This document shows positions 5,646-11,636 of a stretch of 11,636 nt of DNA, piece by piece. Below the pieces are notes generated by a model. It made no database searches, had not been told where the DNA came from, and saw only the letters and a list, made by a program, of their open reading frames with translations. Origin of the DNA: Thermoleophilaceae bacterium. GTDB taxonomy: Bacteria > Actinomycetota > Thermoleophilia > Solirubrobacterales > Thermoleophilaceae. The DNA is taken from the NCBI GenBank assembly GCA_013695885.1, contig JACCZP010000408.1, positions 1-11,636 of the forward strand, in the 5' to 3' direction. Positions within the stretch are counted from its first letter, which is position 1, and each line of letters starts with the position of its first letter. The translations under genes and the position numbers were made by a program.

Positions 5646-5690
5646 GTTCCCTGCCCCATCAGAGGATGCCCTCGTGGGGCGGAGGGAAAC
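5646..5690 (-). other. Long intercistronic stem-loop between GH15 and the membrane-protein gene
   Basis: On the + strand GTTCCCT+GCCCCA (5646-5658) pairs with TGGGGC (5675-5680) and AGGGAAAC (5683-5690), with two unpaired G and one bulged A. Inside, GAGG/CCTC (5662-5665/5670-5673) closes an ATGC loop. The hairpin begins 5 bases after the GH15 stop and ends before the ribosome site. It has no U-tract, so an RNA processing or stability element, or a partial terminator, is possible. Confidence 0.55.
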
Positions 5691-5695
5691 GTACG

Positions 5696-7627
5696 TCAAC
5701 CGGTCATGACGCCACCTGAGAACGTGCCGCCCTCCGCCCGCCGCTCGGCGGCGATCACGTGCATCAGCGCGTTGATGAGGGCCAGGTGGCTGAAGGCCTG
5801 CGGGAAGTTGCCGAGGTGGCGGCCGGTGCAGGGGTCGATCGCCTCCGAGTAGAGGTTGAGCGAGCCGGAGTGGGCGAGGAGCCTCTCGCACAGCGCCCGG
5901 GCGCGCTCGCTCTCGCCGATCTCCGACAGCGCGGAGACGAGCCAGAACGAGCAGATCACGAAGGCGCCCTCACGTGCCCCACCCAGCCCGTCGTCGGTCT
6001 CCTCGACGTCGTAGCGGCGCACGAGGCCGTCCTCGGTGAGCTCCGACTCCACGGCGAGCACGGTGGCCCGCACGCGCTCGTCGTCGGACGGGAGGAAGCG
6101 GACGAGCGGGATGAGCAACACGGCGGCATCCAGGGCGGTGGTCTCGAAGTGCTGGCAGAACACACCGCGCTCATCGAGGGCGTTGGCGCATACGTCGCCG
6201 TGGATCTCGTCGGCGGCGGCCTGCCACCGCGTCGCGAGCTCCCTCTCGCCGCGCAGCTCGGCGAGGCGCGCGCCGCGGTCGGCCGCCACCCAGCACATGA
6301 CCTTCGAGTGGGTGAAGTGGCGCTTCGGCCCCCGGACCTCCCAGATGCCGCGGTCGGGTAGGCGCCAGATCTCGAGCACGTGCTCCACCTGACGCTCGAG
6401 GATGGGCCAGATCCACTCGGGCACCACGTCTCGAGCCTTCATGTGCAGGTAGACCGAGTCGAGGAAGGCACCCCACACGTCGTGCTGCTCGTGCTCGAAG
6501 GCGCGGTTGCCCACCCGGACCGGTCGGGCTCCCTCGTAGCCCGATAGGTGGTCGAGCTCTGTCTCCGCGAGCGTTCGCTCGCCCTCGACCCCGTACATGA
6601 CCTGCAGGGTCCCGTCCCGGCCCACGGCGTCGGCCACGAAGTAGAAGAACTCGTCGGCCTCGCGGTCGAAGCCGAGCGTGTAGAGGCCCCAGAGCATGAA
6701 CGTCGAGTCGCGGATCCACGAGTAGCGGTAGTCCCAGTTTCGCGCCCCGCCGGGGGTCTCGGGAAGCGAGGTGGTGGCTGCCGCGATCATCGCCCCCGTC
6801 GGGGCGTAGGTGAGGCCCTTGAGCGTGAGCGCACTCCGCTGGAGATGCGGGCGCCAGCCGTGGTCGGGCACGTCGCCGGAGGCCAGCCAGCCGCGCCAGA
6901 AGTCGCTTGTGCGCTCCATCGCGTAGAAGGCCTCGTCGTAGGTCGAGGGACCCTGGGAGTGCCGGGACCATGCGAGCGCCACGAAGGCGTTGTCCCCCTC
7001 GTCGAGCGTCGACCGGGCGATGGCCCTCCGGCCCTCGAAGCCGAGCCGCAGGTCGGTGGTGAGCCGCAGGCGAAGCGGCTCAGCCGCCCTGTCCTCGGGC
7101 GCCGCCGAGTCGAGCACCTCGGCCACGTGATAGCCGTCGGAGGCGAACTCCCACTCTCCGCCGCGCGTCCCGTAGCCGAAGGCGGGCTCGCACTCGACCT
7201 CCACGTCCACGGTGCCGCGCACGCACTTCACGGTGCGCAGGAGCACGTGGTCGGCGTCCTGGTCGGTCGGCGGGCGGCGGTGGGTGCTCGAGCGGGTGCG
7301 CTCGTGGTGCCAGGGACCGATGGCGAGGGCGTCGCGGACGATCAGCCAGCCGGTACGGGTCATCCACGTCGTCTCGAGCACGACGGTCCCCGGCAGGTAG
7401 CGCCGGCCCGCCGGCACGACCGAGTCTGCCGGGCCCAGGCGAAAGCCCCCGGCGTCGCGATCGAGCATCGCGCCGAACACGCTCGGCCCGTCGGGCCGCG
7501 GCAGGCAGAGCCACTCCACGTTGCCGCTCGGCGCCACGAGCGCCGAGACGTGGCAGTTCGAGAGGTAGCCGTAGTCGGCGATGGGGGGAAACGGCGAGCG
7601 CCCCTTCGCACCGTCGCCGAGCCTCAT
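5696..7627 (-). CDS. GH15 family glycoside hydrolase (trehalase or glucoamylase-like)
   Basis: This is a predicted inverting alpha-glucosidase releasing beta-D-glucose from trehalose or an alpha-glucan. The 643-residue protein has the bacterial GH15 layout: an N-terminal beta-sandwich (from PIADYGYLSNCHVSALV) and a C-terminal (alpha/alpha)6 barrel. Catalytic-region motifs are GGARNWDYRYSWIRDS (about 293-308), PDRGIWEVRG with Glu430 as likely general acid, and NLYSEAIDP with Glu595 as likely general base, followed by LGNFPQAFSHLALI. There is no signal peptide, so it acts in the cytoplasm, which favours trehalose, glycogen fragments or maltodextrin over external starch. Its ATG overlaps the opcA stop (ATGA), coupling it to the G6PDH genes; the released glucose could be phosphorylated by the nearby glucokinase. 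Mycobacterial relatives of this type include trehalases, but substrate cannot be fixed here. Confidence 0.9.
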   Translation of the reverse strand: MRLGDGAKGRSPFPPIADYGYLSNCHVSALVAPSGNVEWLCLPRPDGPSVFGAMLDRDAGGFRLGPADSVVPAGRRYLPGTVVLETTWMTRTGWLIVRDALAIGPWHHERTRSSTHRRPPTDQDADHVLLRTVKCVRGTVDVEVECEPAFGYGTRGGEWEFASDGYHVAEVLDSAAPEDRAAEPLRLRLTTDLRLGFEGRRAIARSTLDEGDNAFVALAWSRHSQGPSTYDEAFYAMERTSDFWRGWLASGDVPDHGWRPHLQRSALTLKGLTYAPTGAMIAAATTSLPETPGGARNWDYRYSWIRDSTFMLWGLYTLGFDREADEFFYFVADAVGRDGTLQVMYGVEGERTLAETELDHLSGYEGARPVRVGNRAFEHEQHDVWGAFLDSVYLHMKARDVVPEWIWPILERQVEHVLEIWRLPDRGIWEVRGPKRHFTHSKVMCWVAADRGARLAELRGERELATRWQAAADEIHGDVCANALDERGVFCQHFETTALDAAVLLIPLVRFLPSDDERVRATVLAVESELTEDGLVRRYDVEETDDGLGGAREGAFVICSFWLVSALSEIGESERARALCERLLAHSGSLNLYSEAIDPCTGRHLGNFPQAFSHLALINALMHVIAAERRAEGGTFSGGVMTG

Positions 7628-8721
7628 CCGAGCATCGCTCGGGCGTGCTCGAGGGCGGGGTCATACAGCGGAGACCGAAGGAGCGCCTGGCGTATCCCCT
7701 CGCCGAGGATCCCACCCTCGCCGCGCGAGGCGCCGAGCACGACCCACGAGGACTCCCGTCCCTCGGCGCTGCGGCGGCGCGCGGCCAGGCCGCCCGGGCC
7801 GCGGTCGAGGGCGAGCGAAGCGCCCGAGGCGGTGTCGATCGACGCCCCGGCGAGGCCGGGGGCCTCCTGCCCGGGCGCTGCGTCGAGGCGGAGTGCGACC
7901 TCTCCGCTTCCCGTACGCGCCCGGCCCTCGAGGGTGGACGCCCCGGCGGAGCCTGCCGCCGGGCTCTCCCTCAGCGGCTCGGTCTCCCACCCGAGCCGGT
8001 CCGCGAGCCAGCCGAGCAGGAGGGCGCCGCTCGCGGTCGAGGAGGGGTGGTGGCGGACCGTGATCGCGGATATCTGCGCCAGCCTCCCGCGCCATTGCGG
8101 CGGGTCGAAGGCGGCGGCGAGCCGCTCGCGCCACGGGGCGGCGCGCAGCCAGGAGAGGTCCACGACGTGCGCCGCGGGGGAGAGAGAGGCGGCACGGTCG
8201 AGCCCCTGGCGGAAGTCGGCGTGCGAGCTCGAGTCCACGAGCACTGCGTCGGCCAGCCTCATCAGCGAGCCCATGGCGCCCGGGTGATCGCTCGGAGACC
8301 ACACGAGCGTGTCGAGATCGGTCACGAGCAGAGGGTCTACGACCGTGTCGAGGTGGGGGAGATGTTCTTCGCCCACGTCGAGCTCGACCCGCTCGCGGCA
8401 GGGCGCGACTCCGCCCGGCGGGGGCACCTCGCAGGCCATGGTGGCGAGGGCGCCGAGGCGCCGACGCCCCCTCTGCACGCCGCATATCACCGTCCGGGAG
8501 GGGTGGTGGCGGCCCGCCCGCTCGAGGCTCGCGAGGATCTCGGCCCGCTGTTCGCGCTCCACCACGGCCACCAGATTGAGCGCGCGAGCCGGAGCGTAGG
8601 ACTCGCTCTCGGCGTGGCGCTCGGCGAGCAGGCGGCGCAGCGCATCCCCGATGGCGGCCGGAGTCGTGTCCTCCGCCGACCAGACCGCGTCGAGCGCGGG
8701 CGCCGCCGCGGTGGCGCTCAC
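7624..8721 (-). CDS. opcA: Glucose-6-phosphate dehydrogenase assembly/regulatory protein OpcA
   Basis: OpcA in actinobacteria and cyanobacteria is needed for full glucose-6-phosphate dehydrogenase activity, acting on the Zwf protein. The 365-residue product has recognisable family stretches: ARALNLVAVVE, RHHPSRTVICGV, LLVTDLDTLVWSPSDHP, VLVDSSSHADFRQGL and VVDLSWLRAAPWRERLAAAFDP. The start is the GTG at 8721, which overlaps the zwf stop (GTGA) and has GGAGG 5 bases upstream. The frame stays open far upstream, but that part is only a shadow of zwf. The C-terminal third is more variable and Ala/Gly-rich. Translation should be coupled to zwf, giving balanced amounts of enzyme and partner. It ends by overlapping the GH15 start. 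Confidence 0.92.
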   Translation of the reverse strand: MSATAAAPALDAVWSAEDTTPAAIGDALRRLLAERHAESESYAPARALNLVAVVEREQRAEILASLERAGRHHPSRTVICGVQRGRRRLGALATMACEVPPPGGVAPCRERVELDVGEEHLPHLDTVVDPLLVTDLDTLVWSPSDHPGAMGSLMRLADAVLVDSSSHADFRQGLDRAASLSPAAHVVDLSWLRAAPWRERLAAAFDPPQWRGRLAQISAITVRHHPSSTASGALLLGWLADRLGWETEPLRESPAAGSAGASTLEGRARTGSGEVALRLDAAPGQEAPGLAGASIDTASGASLALDRGPGGLAARRRSAEGRESSWVVLGASRGEGGILGEGIRQALLRSPLYDPALEHARAMLG

Positions 8722-10265
8722 AGCGGCCTCCACCCGACCCCCGGCTCGAGCAGGGCATCGGCTTCGCGGGGGCCCGCCGTGCCGGCCGGGTAGGTGGGGA
8801 TCGGCCCCCCGTCGCCGCCCCAGCTCGAGAGGATCGGGTCGACGACCGCCCATGCGGCCTCGACCTCGTCGTTTCGGGCGAACAGCGTCGGGTCGCCGCG
8901 CATGGTGTCGAGGATGAGCCGCTCGTAGGCCTCCGGCGACTGGGAGAGGAAGGAGGTGCCGTACAGGAACTCCATGTTCACCGGCCGCACGCGCGACTTC
9001 GCCCCCGGGATCTTGGTCACGAGCGAGAGGGAGACGCCCTCGTTCGGCTGCACCGAGAGGATGAGCTGGTTCGGCCTCACCCCGCTCGCGTCGCCCTCCT
9101 GGAAGGCGAGGTGGGGGACGGGCTTGAGCGTCACCGCGATCTCGGTCGCCTGGCGCGTGAGGCGCTTTCCGGCGCGCAGGTAGAACGGGACCCCGGACCA
9201 TCTCCAGTTCTGGACGTCGAGCCGCGCGGCCACGAACGTCTCGGTCCGTGAGTCCTCCGGCACGCCCTCCTCCTCGAGGTAGCCCGCCGCCGGGAGGCCC
9301 TCGGAGAAGCCCGGCCCGTACCGGGCGCGAACGGCGCGCCCCGGCACCTCCTCGGGGAGCATGGGGACCATCGACCGCAGCACCTTCGCCTTCTCGTCGC
9401 GCACCGGCCCGGCGGTCAGCGACACGGGCGGCTCCATGCAGAGGATCGACAGCAGCTGGAGCAGATGGCTCTGCACGATGTCGCGCAGCGCTCCGGCCGA
9501 GTCGTAGTACCCGGCGCGCGTCCCGATCCCGATGTCCTCGGCCGCCGTGATCTGGACGTGGTCGATGAACTGCCGGTTCCACAGCGGCTCGAAGATCCCG
9601 TTCGCGAACCGCAGCACCATCATGTTCTGGACGGTCTCCTTCCCCAGGTAGTGGTCGATGCGGTAGACCTGTCTCTCCTCGAAGACCCGGAGCACCGCGG
9701 CGTTCAGCGCCCGCGCCGAGGCGAGATCGCGGCCGAAGGGCTTCTCGATCACCACCCGGACGTCGGCATCGGGGCGGCGATCGAGGCCGTGGGCGCCGAG
9801 TGCCTCGACGATCGGCTCGAAGAACGAGGGCGCCGTCGACAGGTAGAAGACGGGGTTGAAGGCGGTGCCCGCCTCCTCGTCGCGCGCGGCGAGGGTCTCC
9901 GCAAGCCGGCCGAACGCATCGGGGTCGTCGAAGGCCCCGGGCACATAGCTCGCGCGCTCGAGCAGCAAGCGCAGGACGTGCGGGTCCGGCGGGCGGCGCG
10001 AGTGCTCCTCGACGGCCCGGCCGACCTGGGCGCGGAACTCCTCGTCGGAGAGCTCGCGCCGCGACATGCCGATCACGTTGAAGCGCTCGGGAAGGGCCCC
10101 CTCGTGGGCGAGGTTGTAGACCGCGGGGAGGAGCTTGCGCCGGGCGAGATCGCCGGAGGCGCCGAAGATCACGAGCGTGGTGGGGGCCACCGGGGTGCGC
10201 TCGAGTCCCGCCGCGAGGGGATTCTCGGCCGGGGAGCTCTCGGCGAGGGTGTCGGTCATGGTCAT
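8718..10265 (-). CDS. zwf: Glucose-6-phosphate 1-dehydrogenase
   Basis: This enzyme oxidises glucose-6-phosphate to 6-phosphogluconolactone with NADP+ (or NAD+), the first oxidative pentose phosphate step. The 515-residue protein is full length. Motifs are the nucleotide-binding GASGDLA (35-41), EKPFG (174-178), the substrate-binding RIDHYLGKE (202-210), and RDIVQSH with His267 in the position of the catalytic His of the Leuconostoc enzyme. The start is one of two ATGs at 10265 and 10259; neither has a purine-rich ribosome site, and the first was chosen. The frame extends further upstream, but only as a shadow of gnd. It follows gnd by 23 bases and overlaps opcA by 4. Expected partner: OpcA. 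Confidence 0.96.
   Translation of the reverse strand: MTMTDTLAESSPAENPLAAGLERTPVAPTTLVIFGASGDLARRKLLPAVYNLAHEGALPERFNVIGMSRRELSDEEFRAQVGRAVEEHSRRPPDPHVLRLLLERASYVPGAFDDPDAFGRLAETLAARDEEAGTAFNPVFYLSTAPSFFEPIVEALGAHGLDRRPDADVRVVIEKPFGRDLASARALNAAVLRVFEERQVYRIDHYLGKETVQNMMVLRFANGIFEPLWNRQFIDHVQITAAEDIGIGTRAGYYDSAGALRDIVQSHLLQLLSILCMEPPVSLTAGPVRDEKAKVLRSMVPMLPEEVPGRAVRARYGPGFSEGLPAAGYLEEEGVPEDSRTETFVAARLDVQNWRWSGVPFYLRAGKRLTRQATEIAVTLKPVPHLAFQEGDASGVRPNQLILSVQPNEGVSLSLVTKIPGAKSRVRPVNMEFLYGTSFLSQSPEAYERLILDTMRGDPTLFARNDEVEAAWAVVDPILSSWGGDGGPIPTYPAGTAGPREADALLEPGVGWRPL
8727..8731 (-). promoter_or_regulatory. Shine-Dalgarno GGAGG that fixes the opcA start
   Basis: GGAGG on the - strand, inside the last codons of zwf, sits 5 bases before the GTG at 8721. 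It selects this GTG over other in-frame starts in the long open frame. Confidence 0.65.
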
Positions 10266-10288
10266 CGGGAGGCAGACGCGGGGAGCGA

Positions 10289-11200
10289 TCAGTCCCCGCT
10301 GCCCCGACGCACCGCGTGTCCCCCGAACTGGTTGCGCAGGGCGGCGATGACCTTGGCTCCGTAGGACTCGTGCTGGCGCGAGGCGAACCGCTGCATCAGC
10401 GACAGCGTGATCACCGGCGCGGGCACGCTCTTCTCGATCGCGTCGAGCACCGTCCAGCGCCCCTCGCCCGAGTCCTCCACGTACCCGCGGACGTCGGCGA
10501 GGTCGGAGCCGCCGTCGGCGTATGCGCGCTCCGTCAGCTCGAGCAACCAGGAGCGCACCACCGAGCCCTGGTTCCACAGGTGCGAGACGGCCTCGAGGTC
10601 GAGGTCGTAGTCCGAGGCGTGCAGCAGCTCGAAGCCCTCGCCGTAGGCCTGCAGCATCGCGTACTCGATCCCGTTGTGGACCATCTTCACGTAGTGCCCG
10701 GCGCCGCCGGCGCCCACGTGCAGCCATCCGTCGGGCGGGGCGAGCACGTCGAGCACCGGGGCGAGGCGGGCCACGCCCTCCGGGGTGCCGCCGACCATCG
10801 TGCAGTAGCCGACGTCGAGGCCCCAGATCCCGCCGCTCACGCCGGCGTCCACGAACTCGATCCCGCGTCCGGCTGCCCGGGCGTGGTTCTCCTTCGAGTC
10901 CACGAAGCGGGAGTTGCCGCCGTCGACGATGAGGTCGCCCGGAGCGAGCAGCTCGTGGAGGGCGGCGATCGTCTCCTGGGTGGGGGCTCCAGCGGGCACC
11001 ATGACCCATACGTGGCGCGGCGCGTCGAGCCCCGCGACGAGATCCTCCAGCGAGCCGGCTCCCGACGCGCCGAGCGCGGCCATCTCGCCGACCCGCTCGG
11101 CCCCGCGGTCGTAGGCCACGACCTCGAGCTCTGAGTCGCGCAGGATCCGGCGCACCATGTTCGCGCCCATGCGGCCGAGCCCCACGAAGCCGACCTGCAT
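10289..11200 (-). CDS. gnd: 6-phosphogluconate dehydrogenase, decarboxylating, short (~300 aa) type
   Basis: This enzyme converts 6-phosphogluconate to ribulose-5-phosphate, CO2 and reduced nicotinamide. The 303-residue length marks the short GntZ-like type rather than the about 470-residue E. coli type. Motifs are the Rossmann GLGRMG (7-12), DGGNS (93-97), VDAGVSGG (117-124) and HYVKMVHNGIEYAMLQ, with catalytic Lys172 and Asn176. Asp31 at the end of the second beta strand (VVAYDR) suggests a preference for NAD+ over NADP+; this is inference. The start ATG overlaps the stop of the upstream isomerase gene (TGATG), with GGAG 9 bases upstream. The frame remains open upstream only as a shadow. 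Together with zwf and pgl it completes the oxidative branch. Confidence 0.93.
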   Translation of the reverse strand: MQVGFVGLGRMGANMVRRILRDSELEVVAYDRGAERVGEMAALGASGAGSLEDLVAGLDAPRHVWVMVPAGAPTQETIAALHELLAPGDLIVDGGNSRFVDSKENHARAAGRGIEFVDAGVSGGIWGLDVGYCTMVGGTPEGVARLAPVLDVLAPPDGWLHVGAGGAGHYVKMVHNGIEYAMLQAYGEGFELLHASDYDLDLEAVSHLWNQGSVVRSWLLELTERAYADGGSDLADVRGYVEDSGEGRWTVLDAIEKSVPAPVITLSLMQRFASRQHESYGAKVIAALRNQFGGHAVRRGSGD

Positions 11201-11636
11201 CAGAGCAGGCTCCGCACGCGCTCGGTGAGGCGTTCGAGCGCCTCGACCGGATCGCCCTCGAGCCGGACGCGCTCCGCGGGGAGCCCGTGGGAGCGAAGCG
11301 TCTCGAGGTCGCCGGCGGCCTGTGCGTTCTTCAGGGTGGAGAACGTGTACCCGGCTCCCGGCACCTCGACGTCCTCGGGCCCGTCGTGGAGGAGCTGGAG
11401 GAAGACGCCGGTGGGCGGGCCCCCCTTGTGGAGCTGGCCGGTCGAGTGCAGGAAGCGCGGCCCGTAGCCGAACGTGGTGGCGGCGCACGTGGCGTCACGG
11501 ACCGCGACGCGGAGTCCCTCCGACGCCCGGTCGAGCTCCGCCGAGCCCTCCACGTATGCCATCAGCGAGAGGTAGTGCGGCGGCTGGAGGCGCCCGAGGA
11601 GGTGGCGTAGGGCCTCGTCGTCGGCCTCGTCGACCC
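11200..11636 (-). CDS. Phosphoglucose isomerase C-terminal part, probably bifunctional transaldolase/PGI (5' end outside window)
   Basis: The frame runs off the right edge, with about 144 residues visible. The fragment reads LLGRLQPPHYLSLMAYVEG, then FGYGPRFLHSTGQLHKGGP and GVFLQLL, then VPGAGYTFSTLKNAQAAGDLE. These are hallmarks of the C-terminal isomerase domain found in bifunctional transaldolase/phosphoglucose isomerase proteins of actinobacteria. The ATG at 11562 is internal, not the start. PGI interconverts glucose-6-phosphate and fructose-6-phosphate; the transaldolase half, if present, lies upstream. It is the most upstream gene seen in the - strand operon and overlaps gnd by one base. 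Whether it is a fusion or a stand-alone isomerase cannot be decided from this fragment. Confidence 0.78.
   Translation of the reverse strand, partial: VDEADDEALRHLLGRLQPPHYLSLMAYVEGSAELDRASEGLRVAVRDATCAATTFGYGPRFLHSTGQLHKGGPPTGVFLQLLHDGPEDVEVPGAGYTFSTLKNAQAAGDLETLRSHGLPAERVRLEGDPVEALERLTERVRSLL

Noticed and set aside
4456..5709. 417-codon + strand open frame over the two unknown - strand genes
   Set aside because: The - strand frames have a strong ribosome site, a membrane segment, a stop/start overlap and shared conserved motifs. The + strand frame has biased Arg/Pro composition typical of a shadow.
6548..8287. 579-codon open frame on the + strand antisense to the GH15 and opcA genes
   Set aside because: High GC leaves long antisense frames open. 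The product is Arg/Pro/Gly/Val-rich with no recognisable motif, while the opposite strand encodes two clear protein families.
8722..9582. N-terminal extension of the opcA frame into the zwf region
   Set aside because: The extension is an Arg/Gly-rich shadow of zwf. GTG at 8721 with GGAGG and a GTGA overlap is a better start.
10266..11009. N-terminal extension of the zwf frame into the gnd region
   Set aside because: The extension lacks dehydrogenase sequence and lies within the coding sequence of gnd. The protein begins properly just before the GASGDLA nucleotide-binding motif.
1..11636. CRISPR arrays, tRNA or rRNA genes, insertion sequences, and long direct repeats
   Set aside because: None was seen on reading. 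The only repeats noted are short palindromes, hairpins and the mazEF operator. A covariance-model scan was not possible.

Overview
The window is very GC-rich, with short intergenic gaps, frequent GTG starts and many stop/start overlaps. Gene content (homoserine kinase, OpcA, a zwf-gnd-phosphoglucose isomerase run, a GH15 glucosidase, a MepA-like peptidase) suggests a high-GC actinobacterium. The style fits the Thermoleophilia/Solirubrobacterales side of the phylum, but that placement is an inference from gene order and protein style, not from a search.

Layout. (1) 1-1274: the 3' end of thrB on the + strand meets a membrane-anchored LAS/M74-type peptidoglycan endopeptidase on the - strand, with a shared inverted repeat between them. 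(2) 1275-1377: a short divergent promoter region with an 18-bp perfect palindrome and a promoter that may give a leaderless glucokinase mRNA. (3) 1378-3551, + strand: a ROK-family glucokinase that lacks the usual zinc-binding cysteines, a 14-codon remnant that looks like the beginning of rpiB, and a 6-phosphogluconolactonase fused to a C-terminal VOC (glyoxalase-like) domain. (4) 3582-4183, - strand: a MazE/MazF-type toxin-antitoxin pair with a clear three-part inverted-repeat operator. (5) 4265-11636, - strand: a long, tightly coupled operon. In transcription order it holds the C-terminus of a phosphoglucose isomerase (probably bifunctional transaldolase/PGI), a short-type gnd, zwf, opcA, a GH15 trehalase/glucoamylase-like enzyme, a membrane-anchored unknown protein, and a soluble unknown protein that appears related to it.

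Together the glucokinase, Zwf/OpcA, Pgl, Gnd and Tal/PGI genes form a nearly complete set for glucose phosphorylation and the oxidative pentose phosphate pathway. GH15 probably supplies glucose from trehalose or an alpha-glucan. The one expected step that is visibly broken here is ribose-5-phosphate isomerase. The toxin-antitoxin module lies in the junction between the glk/pgl block and the zwf operon. No tRNA, rRNA, CRISPR array or insertion sequence was seen, and no gap longer than 300 bases lacks a gene.
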